Origin: B1 sp964355075
GTDB taxonomy: Bacteria > Bacteroidota > Bacteroidia > UKL13-3
Assembly (NCBI GenBank): GCA_964355075.1
Contig: CAYHCF010000007.1
Location: 1-64,000, forward strand
Reading direction: 5' to 3'
DNA length: 64,000 bases
A program made the translations under genes and the position numbers. Below the pieces are notes generated by a model, which worked only from the letters and a program-made list of their open reading frames with translations, was not told the DNA's origin and ran no database searches. Positions 16,074-26,162 of this stretch are shown one piece after another; the first letter of the stretch is position 1, and each line of letters opens with the position of its first letter.

Positions 16074-18377
16074 TTACTGAATTATTATTTCGTCCATAAA
16101 TAACCATGCTTTTTCATTTTCGCCGGGATATCCGCAAGGTATGATGCCGGTATTTTCGGCCACAACCTTTATGAATTGAGCAGATTGGTTTTCAAACTTT
16201 ATTAATCGGGTATTTTTAGAACTGTTTATTTCATCGGTCTGTACGGTTTTTATTTCGTTAAATTCTATACCATTCTTAGAAGAAAAGATTGTAATTTTTT
16301 TAGGCGGATGTATCCAATATTCAGGTTTAACCAGGTAATTCAGCTCCAGATGTGAAAACGATGCCGGGTAGCCAAAATCGATGATGGCTTCCATATTATC
16401 CCCTTCAAATCCAAGCCAGTCGTTACTTGTACGATTAAGATTTCCTCTTACCCCATTTATTAGGGTAAATGCACCGTTTCCCCTGTATTGTTCAGATGGT
16501 TCATTTTTGAGCTGAATGGATCTACCGGTAGCTTTCGAAAAAAGAAAATTTTGAGAAATGGTCGTATTAATCTTTTTTTTATTTTCAAAATAGGCCGCTT
16601 TTATTAACTGGCTTTTTGAAACGATGATGGGCTGTAAATACTTTTGTGAACCATTTGTAGGTTCGCTTCCATCGGTGGTATATCTGATTCCTTTAGGGTC
16701 AAAAATAGTGCTCAGCTCATAACTAATTTCTCCTAAATTACTTACTGGACTAATACGCACTTTCAGGTTATAAATTGATTTTGCATAGTGGATATTTCTT
16801 TGATCCAATAATTTTAAATGAGGCAATAATCTTTGGATATAATATGCATAATTCCGGTTTTCTTTTTTCGACCAAAGCACTTCCGCAAGTGCCGACATAC
16901 GCGGCATAGCCATATATTCAACCTGTTCAGTTGAATTGATATATTCAGTCCAGACATTTCCCTGAGCCCCCATAATATAAGAAGCCTCCGTTTCATTTAA
17001 ACCTGCAGGGGTGGGTTCATATGAGTAGGTTTTATCCAGCGGCGTAAAACCACCAATTGCCAGCGGCTCTGTTTCCGGAATGCCCTGGTAATGATCAAAA
17101 TAACAATGCGAGCCCGGCGACATCACTACAAAGTGATTCTGCCTGGCAGCTGCAATCCCCCCATCCATTCCTCTCCAACTCATTACAACTGCATTCGGAG
17201 CGAGGCCCCCTTCCAGGATTTCATCCCAACCTATGATGATCCGACCTTTTGAATTTACTATTTTTTCCACACGTCTGATGAAATAGGCCTGCAATTCATG
17301 TGCATCTTTCAGGTTTTCTCTCTTCATGAGTTCTTTGCAAAATGTGGATTGATTCCACTCTTCCTTTAATACTTCATCACCCCCAATGTGGATGTATTTT
17401 GAAGGAAATAAATTAACAATCTCAGACAATATATTATCTAAAAAAACAAAGGTCTCTTCGGTAGGGCAAAACACATTCTTTTCAACACCCCATTTCACAC
17501 CGACTTCAACGGGCAATCCTGTACAGGAATAACCCGGATAAGCAGCAATTACCGCAAGAGAGTGACCGGGCATTTCAATTTCGGGAATAATATTAATATG
17601 CCTCTTTTGAGCGTAATGAACGATCTCTATAATCTCTTCCTGAGTATAAAATCCGCCATATGGAACTGAATCAATTTTATTATCGGAATAAAGGCCAACC
17701 ATTGAACCTTTTCTCCACGCGCCAACCTCTGTTAATCGGGGGTATTGTTTTATTTCAATTCTCCATCCCTGATCATCGGTTAAATGCCAGTGAAATACAT
17801 TCATTTTATAGGAAGCAATGCAATCAATGTATTTTTTTATAAAGGAAGCAGGAAAAAAATGTCGGCTACAATCAAGATGCATACCCCTATATTTATAACG
17901 AGGATAATCCTTAATCAAAACGCAGGATATGGGCAGTTTCTTTGATTTTTGAACTGGAAGCAATTGGATAAAAGTCTGGAAGGCGTTAAAAATTCCTACT
18001 CCGGAATTTGCTTCTATGATTATCTTATCTTTTTCAATATTTAACTGGTAGTACTCGGAATCATTATAGACCGTGGGAACCGGATCCGGATTAACTTTCC
18101 TCAATTCGATATAATATCCATTTGACGGAGCCAGGGACAAAACCTGTAGATTTAAATCATAATTAGTTTTCAGGTAGGAAAGAAAATATTCTGCCTCATT
18201 GTTTAAAAGGGTGTCCGAAAAAACGAATCTGGTATTTTGAGTCAATTCGAATGCGCCATTTCTCTCTGTTAGTTCAGCCGGATAAGGTATTAAGGGCAAT
18301 ACCTTTGATGGTGATTGTGAGAATGCTTTTATGGAAAAAATAATAATAAATGAGAACGTCAGGTACTGAAACTTCAT
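16074..18377 (-). CDS. GH20 beta-N-acetylhexosaminidase
   Basis: A 767-aa exported exo-hexosaminidase removing terminal beta-GlcNAc or GalNAc. The signal peptide begins MKFQYLTFSF, so I place the start at the ATG at 18377; the longer frame starts at TTG 18398. Domains: GH20b (about 25-155), catalytic barrel (about 160-500) with MHLDCSRHF, WHLTDDQGWR and the D334-E335 pair in HIGGDEV (substrate-assisted catalysis), a chitobiase-type C-terminal domain (RYTTDGSEP), and a terminal discoidin (F5/8 type C)-like domain likely to bind glycans. It is the first gene of the run leading to glycosylasparaginase, cutC and beta-mannosidase. Confidence 0.93.
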   Translation of the reverse strand: MKFQYLTFSFIIIFSIKAFSQSPSKVLPLIPYPAELTERNGAFELTQNTRFVFSDTLLNNEAEYFLSYLKTNYDLNLQVLSLAPSNGYYIELRKVNPDPVPTVYNDSEYYQLNIEKDKIIIEANSGVGIFNAFQTFIQLLPVQKSKKLPISCVLIKDYPRYKYRGMHLDCSRHFFPASFIKKYIDCIASYKMNVFHWHLTDDQGWRIEIKQYPRLTEVGAWRKGSMVGLYSDNKIDSVPYGGFYTQEEIIEIVHYAQKRHINIIPEIEMPGHSLAVIAAYPGYSCTGLPVEVGVKWGVEKNVFCPTEETFVFLDNILSEIVNLFPSKYIHIGGDEVLKEEWNQSTFCKELMKRENLKDAHELQAYFIRRVEKIVNSKGRIIIGWDEILEGGLAPNAVVMSWRGMDGGIAAARQNHFVVMSPGSHCYFDHYQGIPETEPLAIGGFTPLDKTYSYEPTPAGLNETEASYIMGAQGNVWTEYINSTEQVEYMAMPRMSALAEVLWSKKENRNYAYYIQRLLPHLKLLDQRNIHYAKSIYNLKVRISPVSNLGEISYELSTIFDPKGIRYTTDGSEPTNGSQKYLQPIIVSKSQLIKAAYFENKKKINTTISQNFLFSKATGRSIQLKNEPSEQYRGNGAFTLINGVRGNLNRTSNDWLGFEGDNMEAIIDFGYPASFSHLELNYLVKPEYWIHPPKKITIFSSKNGIEFNEIKTVQTDEINSSKNTRLIKFENQSAQFIKVVAENTGIIPCGYPGENEKAWLFMDEIIIQ

Positions 18378-18538
18378 ATAGGTTGGAATTTTTATCAACC
18401 AAATATAGGAAGCTTATTTAAAATATCTTCACAAACTGAAAAGGGATTCGATTTTTTGCTCAAATAAAGCCAAACAGGAAGACCGGGAAGATAAATTTGC
18501 TAAAGAAACGTGTAGCTACTCTTTTAATATTAAAATGA

Positions 18539-20332
18539 CTAAATAATTACCAATTCAGGCTCTTTCATCAGACACTCAAATTGTATCATTCGCTCATCAA
18601 GTTGCTTTAGAATCAGATCGCTCTTGTGCGCGAATAATTCACGGTAATAATCTATACCGGTTTCAATGTTTTTAGCCATATTGGCTATTTGCTTACGCAT
18701 GGCATCGTTAGGTTTACTGAGATATGCCTTTAATTGTTTCTCGTAAAAATTTATGTTTAAATCCAGTTCCTTAATAAACATATGCGGACGATTGGGATTA
18801 TCAACCAAATTTACTTTACCGTAAATATGACCCACCATGGTTTCCAATGAAACTACTTTGGAATAATAAGCCATATTTGGACCCGGACAAACAGATACGC
18901 CGGTTCCTTCAACCTTTATATCCATATTATTTACCATGAGTGCTGATGCCCCTAAACCGATACATAAACATGTTTTTTGCATAGCCAAATCAGTTGCCTC
19001 TTCCTCACTTTTACGATCAAGATTCTGGTCCTTTATTGCAGCCAGTTTAATATTTTGATATTGACGGGAAGCCGTACAAATAACTTCCGTTGTAAATTCT
19101 GTGTTTAATTTAGCAAACTCACGGGGACAAGGGCTACCCGGGCGACCTTTGGCGATCCAGGCTTCTCTTTCAACCTCTTTGGTATTCCCACGTAAGGAAT
19201 TAAATGGAACGCCAAGAGGTGAAATACTGCTTAAGTATAAATCTTCTTCTTTCGCTTTGCATAATAGTTCGAGCGTAGCTTCATCAACAGAAGTAACTTC
19301 AGGTACTAATAAAAACGGGGTTCCCCAACCAATGGAATCAAGTTGATATTTTTCTAACAGAAAATGATGCTCTTCAGTTGTTCCGACCCCACCCTGAGCT
19401 GTGAATTTTACAGGTAAAGGATTTACAGGAACCGGTTTATTATTATCTTTTAACGCAGTTATATAAATAGCGTGAATAACTTCAATTAACTCTTCTTTCT
19501 GTTGATTAAATTCTTCCAGAATCGGCCCCATTAAAAAGCCATCACTACCAAAAGCATGTCCGCCACAATTCAATCCGGATTCCACTCTGTATTCAGAAAC
19601 CCAAATGCCTTTTTTAGCAAGAAATTTACCCTGAATCAATGCCGAGCGATAATCACTTATTTTTAATATTACTTTCTTTTCCAGATATCCATTTTCATCC
19701 GGGAAGAAGGCCTCTAACTGCTCAAAATAGCTGTAAAGTCTTGGGTTCATCCCTGCAGATAATACAATAGATGAATGTAATTTGCTTAGGGCAAAACCTC
19801 TTAAAGCTGCGTGGGCATCATTAAAAATTACAGGTAATTTTTCCTTATTAAATGAGTTCTCCTTGTCGAGCTTGGTCATGATATTTACGTCAATACTACC
19901 CATTTTCAAGTGTTGATTTGCCCATTGTTTTATTTCATCAATGGTTTTATTTTTATCAACAAATGCATTGAACTGCTTTTTGATTTCGGCATAATCGGGA
20001 AGCATACTCATGTATTTTTCGAAAGCTCCACCCTTTTCATGAATCGTTTGCTTGAGTTGTTCAAACTTCTCTTTCACAATGTGATCGACCATATTTAGAT
20101 AGGCAGTGATACGTTTGGCTCTTGAATCTTCAACTTTATTGGTAATTTTCTCATAAGGCAAATTGAATTTCTCTGAATAGAAAGCGCGCAATTTTTCCAA
20201 TAAGATATCGTCTACGAGTGATATAGTTGATGAAATACCTAGAGCTGACACTTTTATGGGAGAGTCGATGGTGAACCCGATACCCATTACAGGAATGTGA
20301 AAACTATGTCCTTCAATTTTTTTGATAGTCAT
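18539..20332 (-). CDS. uncharacterised conserved protein, possible FMN-type TIM barrel with cysteine cluster
   Basis: A 597-aa soluble protein I do not recognise as a named enzyme. The start (MGIGFTIDSPIKVSALGISS) and the blocks GLNCGGHAFGSDG (253-265), FTAQGGVGTTEEHHF (310-324) and SIGWGTPFLLVPE (333-345) resemble the phosphate-binding loops of nitronate monooxygenase/IMPDH-like barrels. The later part holds cysteines C402 (PCPREF), C419, C455 and C457 (TCLCIG) and C482 (VCPGPNM), a set that could bind metal or an Fe-S cluster. A helical segment (about 40-150) is inserted after the first strand and a further helical tail follows 500. The barrel assignment is inference. It is flanked by a 140-bp gap and the FAH-family gene. 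Confidence 0.6.
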   Translation of the reverse strand: MTIKKIEGHSFHIPVMGIGFTIDSPIKVSALGISSTISLVDDILLEKLRAFYSEKFNLPYEKITNKVEDSRAKRITAYLNMVDHIVKEKFEQLKQTIHEKGGAFEKYMSMLPDYAEIKKQFNAFVDKNKTIDEIKQWANQHLKMGSIDVNIMTKLDKENSFNKEKLPVIFNDAHAALRGFALSKLHSSIVLSAGMNPRLYSYFEQLEAFFPDENGYLEKKVILKISDYRSALIQGKFLAKKGIWVSEYRVESGLNCGGHAFGSDGFLMGPILEEFNQQKEELIEVIHAIYITALKDNNKPVPVNPLPVKFTAQGGVGTTEEHHFLLEKYQLDSIGWGTPFLLVPEVTSVDEATLELLCKAKEEDLYLSSISPLGVPFNSLRGNTKEVEREAWIAKGRPGSPCPREFAKLNTEFTTEVICTASRQYQNIKLAAIKDQNLDRKSEEEATDLAMQKTCLCIGLGASALMVNNMDIKVEGTGVSVCPGPNMAYYSKVVSLETMVGHIYGKVNLVDNPNRPHMFIKELDLNINFYEKQLKAYLSKPNDAMRKQIANMAKNIETGIDYYRELFAHKSDLILKQLDERMIQFECLMKEPELVII

Positions 20333-20438
20333 TTTAATTATATTAAAGTCCGCAATATAAGGTTAATAATCTGATATTTATATGTCATAAGGCAATTCTT
20401 ATTGATTTTCAATAATTTGAAATCAATAAGAAGCCGGC

Positions 20439-20457
20439 AAAAAGCCCTCATTTGAGG
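20439..20457 (-). terminator. short hairpin after the FAH-family gene
   Basis: On the minus strand, CCTCA and TGAGG pair around a two-base loop immediately after the TAA stop, followed by GCTTTTT. The stem is short, so this is a weak terminator candidate. A second inverted repeat, ATTGATTT/AAATCAAT, lies at 20401-20427. Confidence 0.35.
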
Positions 20458-20458
20458 T

Positions 20459-21463
20459 TTACATTTTTTTGATAGAAAGAATGCTAAAATCAGTATTTTC
20501 TCTTTCTATCCTATTTTTTAAATGCCCGAGGCCTGTTATTTCCATTTCAACTACATCACCCTCCTGCAACCATTGAGGCTTATAATCTTTATCATTCAAC
20601 AAACCCGTTCCATTTAATTCCAGGAAGCATCCTGTACCAACTGTGCCTGAACCAATCACATCTCCAGGAAAAATATCTACTCCATAAGCGCAACGTTCAA
20701 TAATTTCTGCAAAGGTCCAGTCCATATCTCCAACACTTCCCTCACTGACCAGGATATTATTAACCCAGCATTTCATATTTAAGTCATAACTATTTCCAAC
20801 ATGACCGGCTTTTGCTGGAATTCGGTATGGCTCCAACTCATCCGGGGTAACAAAATAGGGGCCTATAACCGTACAAAAGTCCTTTCCTTTGGCGGGACCC
20901 AGATTTAACAACATTTCCTCCATTTGCAAAGTACGTGCGCTTATATCGTTCATGATCATATAGCCTGCTATATAAGAATCTGCATCCTCCGCCTTAATGT
21001 TTCTTCCTTTTTTCCCAATTACAATGGCAGCTTCCAATTCAAAATCCAATTTATTGAAATGATCAGGCATACAGGATATTTCTCCGGGACCCTGAATTGA
21101 ATTATGGTTTGTAAAATAAAAAATGGGATATTGATCAAATTCAGGAATCATGGGTAAACCTCTGTTTCTTCTGGCTGAAGCAACATGTTGACGAAAAGCG
21201 TATCCATCCCGGCATGAAGTAGGGTTTGGAACCGGTGCTACTAACTTCACCTGACTTTCCAAAACATAAGTGCTTAAATTCTTCCCTGCTTTCAACTCTG
21301 CATCCAGAAATTTGGCTTTCTGCATCAGGGGATCTCCACCCAACAGAAATTCACGCATATTATCAGGTAAGCCAGGATCAAGTGAAGATAAAGCCCCTAT
21401 TTTCCCATCAAATAAAATTCCTAACTGAGTAGTATTATTGCTTGTATAAGTAACGAGTTTCAT
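20459..21463 (-). CDS. fumarylacetoacetate hydrolase family protein
   Basis: A 334-aa member of the FAH superfamily. The C-terminal catalytic domain has the metal-binding pair in LDFELEAAIVIG, the downstream aspartate in MIMNDISAR, GKDFCTVIGPYFVTPDEL and VGTGCFLELN. Family members cleave C-C bonds of diketo acids or act as hydratases/decarboxylases in aromatic catabolism; in Bacteroidota this subtype is often found near tyrosine degradation genes. None of those is adjacent here, so the substrate is not assigned. It is cytoplasmic and is preceded by a SPOR protein gene 58 bases upstream. Confidence 0.85.
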   Translation of the reverse strand: MKLVTYTSNNTTQLGILFDGKIGALSSLDPGLPDNMREFLLGGDPLMQKAKFLDAELKAGKNLSTYVLESQVKLVAPVPNPTSCRDGYAFRQHVASARRNRGLPMIPEFDQYPIFYFTNHNSIQGPGEISCMPDHFNKLDFELEAAIVIGKKGRNIKAEDADSYIAGYMIMNDISARTLQMEEMLLNLGPAKGKDFCTVIGPYFVTPDELEPYRIPAKAGHVGNSYDLNMKCWVNNILVSEGSVGDMDWTFAEIIERCAYGVDIFPGDVIGSGTVGTGCFLELNGTGLLNDKDYKPQWLQEGDVVEMEITGLGHLKNRIERENTDFSILSIKKM

Positions 21464-21521
21464 TTTTATTAAATTTTAGATCTGCCAGACGATCCTGACA
21501 ACGAGAAGAATTTTCAAATAT

Positions 21522-21923
21522 TCAAAGTTTGGGGAAGTTAATTTTTTCCGGAAGGATCAATACATCGTTATAAGATTTTAACAATTGGTTATATAATTTT
21601 TGGGCTTCCATTATATTTCTGAAATCGCCAACCCTAATTTTAAAATAAGGTTGCTGATAAATCAAATACGATGGGTATTCCGGAAAATCAATTTTAAATT
21701 TCGCATTTATGGCATTTGCATTCTTTCTTTCAGTCCCTGAAAATATCTGGATACGGTATCCATCCATTGAATTAGCCGCCTGGTTTATCTCCATGTTTTT
21801 TCTTACCAGCGAATCCAAAGCAGGATCCGAAATAATTTTTACCTGACTTTTTTGTGCAAATGAATCAACCTGCATCAGGACAAGACAGCATAAAAACAAG
21901 AAAGCAAATTGATAATTCTTCAT
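21522..21923 (-). CDS. exported SPOR-domain protein
   Basis: A 133-aa protein with a signal peptide (about 1-23) and a single SPOR domain covering about 55-125: GYRIQIFSG, then YQQPYFKIRVGDF and AQKLYNQLLKSY. SPOR domains bind glycan strands of septal peptidoglycan stripped of stem peptides. The small size and single domain suggest a periplasmic cell-wall-associated protein. It follows deoC by 15 bases in the same direction; no division gene is adjacent. Confidence 0.85.
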   Translation of the reverse strand: MKNYQFAFLFLCCLVLMQVDSFAQKSQVKIISDPALDSLVRKNMEINQAANSMDGYRIQIFSGTERKNANAINAKFKIDFPEYPSYLIYQQPYFKIRVGDFRNIMEAQKLYNQLLKSYNDVLILPEKINFPKL

Positions 21924-21938
21924 TAACTTCTGGTTTTC

Positions 21939-22619
21939 TCAGGACACAACCCTTGATTCCAACATGATTTTTACGCCCGATGAGGTTCCCAATTTATCTG
22001 CGCCTGCTGCTATCAATTCTTCGGCAAAGGTAAAATCCCGAATCCCTCCGGCAGCTTTTATTTTTATTTTAGCAGGCAAATTTTTACGCATCAGCTGAAC
22101 GGCTTTCACGGTTGCTCCTTCAGGACCATACCCGGTGGATGTTTTTACATAATCTGCCTCACAATCTGCACAAAGTCTGCAAGCTAATATAATTTCTTCA
22201 TCGGTAAGGTAGCAGGTTTCAATAATTACTTTTGCCAATTTGTTTTGAAGGTGACAAGCGGTTACAACAGATTGAATATCATTTTGAACCACAACAATAT
22301 CGCCACTTTTCAAGGCGGCAATATTCATAACCATATCGATCTCATGTGCCCCTGCGGTGATGGCTTTTTTTGTTTCTTCCACTTTACTTGAAACACTATT
22401 GAAACCAAATGGAAAACCTGCTACTGTTATTATTTTTAATTCATTTTTTTTTAGTGTTCTCTTTGCCAGCTGAACAAAATACGGTGGCACACAAACTCCA
22501 TAAAATTGATGCTCTATTGCCTCATTACATAAATTAATAATATCTGACGCTGTGGCATCCGGTTTTAAATTTGTATGCTCAATTTTACTTGCTAAATTCA
22601 TAATTTTTTCTTTAGGCAA
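21939..22619 (-). CDS. deoC: deoxyribose-phosphate aldolase
   Basis: DeoC cleaves 2-deoxyribose-5-phosphate into acetaldehyde and glyceraldehyde-3-phosphate. The 226-aa class I aldolase shows EIDMVMNIAALKSGD, KVIIETCYLTDEEI, the Schiff-base lysine in YVKTSTGYGPEGAT and the phosphate loop KAAGGIRDF. It is cytoplasmic. It starts 13 bases after the secA stop and is followed by the SPOR gene, so these three probably share a transcript without obvious functional linkage. Confidence 0.95.
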   Translation of the reverse strand: MPKEKIMNLASKIEHTNLKPDATASDIINLCNEAIEHQFYGVCVPPYFVQLAKRTLKKNELKIITVAGFPFGFNSVSSKVEETKKAITAGAHEIDMVMNIAALKSGDIVVVQNDIQSVVTACHLQNKLAKVIIETCYLTDEEIILACRLCADCEADYVKTSTGYGPEGATVKAVQLMRKNLPAKIKIKAAGGIRDFTFAEELIAAGADKLGTSSGVKIMLESRVVS

Positions 22620-22631
22620 TAATTATTTTGG

Positions 22632-25600
22632 TTATTCATCTTTACCGTGACACGACTTATATTTCTTACCACTTCCGCATGGACAGGGATCATTTCTTCC
22701 AATCTTTACAACTCCTTTTATTTGCTGTTGTTTAGGAACTTCACTTCCCGCTTGTGCAGCTGCCTGGTTGTTTCTTTGTGAGAGCGCCAGATCATCTGTT
22801 CGTGAGGTTTTTAATTTGCTTAAATCTTGTCTGCGTGGTTGCTCAGCGGATTTGACTTCACTCGCATTTTCGACAGGGATAAAGCCTTTAAACAACATCC
22901 CTAATACCTGTTTATTGATACGAGACAGCATTGATTTAAACAGGTTAAAAGATTCGAGTTTATAAATTAACAAAGGATCTTTTTGTTCGAAAACCGCATT
23001 TTGAGAGGATTGTTTCAGATCATCCATTTCACGAAGGTGTTCTTTCCAATCATTATCAATCACAAATAGGGCTGCAAATTTTTCATAAATTTTTGAAATT
23101 TCCTTGCCTTTTGAATCATACGCCTTTTTAAGATTTACTGGTAATTGCATATGGTGAATACCGTCACTTACTGGCACAGCGATTACCTCAAATTGATTGC
23201 TTCTGTTTGTAAAAACATCTTTTATTACAGGCCACGCAATATTAGCCATTTCAGCATTTCTGCGGACATAATGCGCTTGTAATTCTTCAAATAAACGGTC
23301 AACCAGATTTTCATGTTTTCCACCCATGAAACTTTCGGAATCAATGCTGGTTTCAAAAGCAAAAATACGCATTGCTTCAAATCTGAATTCCTGAGCATTT
23401 CGAATATCCTGGTAGGTTTCAACCAGTTCCTCGCAGGTATCGGCAAGCATATTGCTAATATCGAGTTCAAGCTTTTCGCCATACAAGGCATTTCTTCTTC
23501 TTGTATAAACTACTTCACGTTGTGAATTCATAACATCATCGTACTCCAGCAAGCGTTTACGAATGCCAAAGTTATTTTGTTCAACCCGTCTTTGAGCTCG
23601 TTCAATATTTTTGGTAATCATAGAGTGTTCAATGTTTTCACCCTCTTTCATACCCAGGCGATCCATGATATTCGCAATTCTTTCAGAACCAAACAAACGC
23701 ATCAGATCATCTTCTAGCGAAACATAAAATTTTGATGAGCCCGGATCCCCTTGCCGGCCCGCCCGTCCGCGTAACTGACGATCAACCCTTCTACTTTCGT
23801 GACGTTCGGTACCAATTATTGCCAAACCTCCTGCTTCTTTAACGCCTTCTCCAAGTTTTATATCCGTTCCCCTTCCTGCCATGTTTGTTGCGATGGTAAC
23901 AGCGCTTCTTTGTCCGGCCTCAGCAACAATATCCGCTTCACGTTGATGTTGTTTTGCATTTAAAACATTGTGCTTTATTTTACGCATATTCAACATCCTG
24001 CTAAGCAATTCACTAACTTCCACCGAAGTTGTACCAACCAAAACCGGACGACCTGCTTCTGTTAACCGAACAATTTCATCAATTACAGCATTATATTTTT
24101 CACGTTTTGTTTTATAGATAGAATCCTCCTCATCTTTTCTGCAAATGGATCTATTAGTAGGTATTTCTACCACATCCAATTTATAAATTTGCCAAAATTC
24201 TCCGGCCTCTGTGGTGGCAGTACCCGTCATCCCACATAGCTTATGGTACATCCTGAAGAAGTTTTGAAGGGTAACCGTGGCATAAGTTTGGGTAGCCGCT
24301 TCAACCTTCACATTTTCCTTTGCTTCTATTGCCTGATGCAAACCATCGCTATACCTGCGACCATCCAGAACACGACCCGTTTGTTCGTCAACAATTTTTA
24401 CCTTGCCATCCTGTATGATGTATTCAACATCACGTTCAAACATGCAATAAGCTTTTAACAATTGGTTGATGGTGTGAATACGCTCCGATTTAATGGTAAA
24501 ATCCATCATCAGCTGTTCTTTCTTCTTCGCCTTTTCATCATCAGCCATTGAAGATTTTTCAATTTCAGCAATTTCTGATCCCACATCCGGAATGATAAAG
24601 AAATGAGGATCCTCTCCTGAATTGGTAATTAACTCAACTCCTTTTTCGGTTAGGTCAACAGAATTTATTTTTTCATCAATTACAAAGTATAAATCTGCAT
24701 CCACCTTATGCATTTCTTTTTGTTGATCCTGCAGGTAGTAATTTTCCGTTTTTAATAAAATCTGTTTATTACCCTGCTCACCCAGAAATTTTATGAGAGA
24801 ACTATTTTTGGGCAATCCTCTTTGGGCTTGCAGCAATTTAAAACCACCCTCTTTTTCATTATTGGCCGAGATCAGTTTTTTTGCATCCACCAGGGCCGTA
24901 TTTGTATAGGCTTTTTGTGTATTTACCAATTTTTCGATACGAGGTTTAAGGGCATAAAACTGTTGATCATCGCCTCTCGGAACCGGACCGGAAATGATCA
25001 AGGGAGTACGCGCATCATCAACCAAAACCGAATCCACCTCATCCACCATTGCAAAATGATGCTTGCGTTGAACCAGTTCATCAATGCTATTCGCCATATT
25101 ATCTCTCAGGTAATCAAAACCAAATTCGTTATTGGTTCCATAAGTGATATCAGCGAGGTAGGCTTTCCTGCGTTCGGCCGAATTAGGCTGATGGTAGTCG
25201 ATGCAATCCACTCTCAATCCATGAAATTCAAATAAGGGCGCATTCCATTCACAGTCCCGTCTGGCCAGGTAATCATTTACCGTTACAATATGAACACCCA
25301 ATCCGGCCAATGCATTCAGGTAAGACGGCAATGTTGACACCAATGTTTTACCCTCACCCGTTGCCATTTCAGAAATTTTTCCTTTATGCAGTACCATTCC
25401 CCCAATTAACTGTACATCATAATGTACCATATTCCAGGTAATTAAGCCCCCGGCGGCATCCCAGGTATTACTCCAAATGGCTTTATCCTCTTCAATTCGA
25501 ACCGGTTTTTTGGGTCGGGTATTTGCACTTAATTCTTTATCAAAATCCGTTGCAAGCACCACCAATTCTTTTTCCTCTGTAAATCTTCTGGCCGTTTCTT

Positions 25601-25961
25601 TAACAACAGCGAAAGCTTCCGGTAAGATTATCAGTAAAACAATTTCCAGTTCCTCATCTCTTGTTTTACGAAGTTTATCAATTGCTTTAAAAATATTATC
25701 CTTTTCAATGAGATCAATCTCTTCTACTTCACTTTCTTTTTGTAACTTTTCAATTTCGATGTCTATTTCTGCTAAATGATCAGCAATTCTCGTTTTTAGT
25801 TCTTTCGTTTTATTTCGCAATTCATCATCGCTTAAACTCCTTAACTGATTATAAACCGTGTTAATTTGATCAACTATCGGAGTTAACTCTTTTAAATCAC
25901 GGTCAGACTTACTGCCAAAAACTTTTGTGATTCCCTTAAAAATACTTCCTATCATGCTCAT
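22632..25961 (-). CDS. secA: preprotein translocase ATPase SecA
   Basis: SecA drives preproteins through SecYEG. I start it at the ATG at 25961 (MSMIGSIFKGITKVFG, 1109 aa; ATG 25955 is equally possible) because the open frame beyond it begins with TTG and encodes 36 residues unlike any SecA. Motor motifs include ATGEGKTL (Walker A), VDEVDSVLVDDART (DEAD-type), GRGTDIKLG and the LRGRAGRQGDPGSS block. The C-terminal zinc-binding SEC-C tail (RNDPCPCGSGKKYKSCHG) is intact and contacts SecB or phospholipid. The protein is longer than the 901-aa E. coli SecA because of insertions after Walker A, as is usual in Bacteroidota. Confidence 0.96.
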   Translation of the reverse strand: MSMIGSIFKGITKVFGSKSDRDLKELTPIVDQINTVYNQLRSLSDDELRNKTKELKTRIADHLAEIDIEIEKLQKESEVEEIDLIEKDNIFKAIDKLRKTRDEELEIVLLIILPEAFAVVKETARRFTEEKELVVLATDFDKELSANTRPKKPVRIEEDKAIWSNTWDAAGGLITWNMVHYDVQLIGGMVLHKGKISEMATGEGKTLVSTLPSYLNALAGLGVHIVTVNDYLARRDCEWNAPLFEFHGLRVDCIDYHQPNSAERRKAYLADITYGTNNEFGFDYLRDNMANSIDELVQRKHHFAMVDEVDSVLVDDARTPLIISGPVPRGDDQQFYALKPRIEKLVNTQKAYTNTALVDAKKLISANNEKEGGFKLLQAQRGLPKNSSLIKFLGEQGNKQILLKTENYYLQDQQKEMHKVDADLYFVIDEKINSVDLTEKGVELITNSGEDPHFFIIPDVGSEIAEIEKSSMADDEKAKKKEQLMMDFTIKSERIHTINQLLKAYCMFERDVEYIIQDGKVKIVDEQTGRVLDGRRYSDGLHQAIEAKENVKVEAATQTYATVTLQNFFRMYHKLCGMTGTATTEAGEFWQIYKLDVVEIPTNRSICRKDEEDSIYKTKREKYNAVIDEIVRLTEAGRPVLVGTTSVEVSELLSRMLNMRKIKHNVLNAKQHQREADIVAEAGQRSAVTIATNMAGRGTDIKLGEGVKEAGGLAIIGTERHESRRVDRQLRGRAGRQGDPGSSKFYVSLEDDLMRLFGSERIANIMDRLGMKEGENIEHSMITKNIERAQRRVEQNNFGIRKRLLEYDDVMNSQREVVYTRRRNALYGEKLELDISNMLADTCEELVETYQDIRNAQEFRFEAMRIFAFETSIDSESFMGGKHENLVDRLFEELQAHYVRRNAEMANIAWPVIKDVFTNRSNQFEVIAVPVSDGIHHMQLPVNLKKAYDSKGKEISKIYEKFAALFVIDNDWKEHLREMDDLKQSSQNAVFEQKDPLLIYKLESFNLFKSMLSRINKQVLGMLFKGFIPVENASEVKSAEQPRRQDLSKLKTSRTDDLALSQRNNQAAAQAGSEVPKQQQIKGVVKIGRNDPCPCGSGKKYKSCHGKDE

Positions 25962-26162
25962 TCGCTTGTTCCCTATTTCTTTTATCCCTATGGCATTTGC
26001 ACATAGGGCGGTAAATTTATGCTTTTTTTTAGGTTCGGCATAAATTAATCCAAATCCTTGTTTTGCCAAATTGGCACTAAACGGTGATTTATCCGGAAGA
26101 TTTCAGCAATACATTAAGCTAATTAGTTAATAATTAATTTGATAGTAATTTCGGCGACCAAT

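Noticed and set aside
25962..26069. 36-residue N-terminal extension of SecA
   Set aside because: It starts at TTG and its sequence does not look like SecA; the ATG at 25961 or 25955 gives the standard N-terminus.
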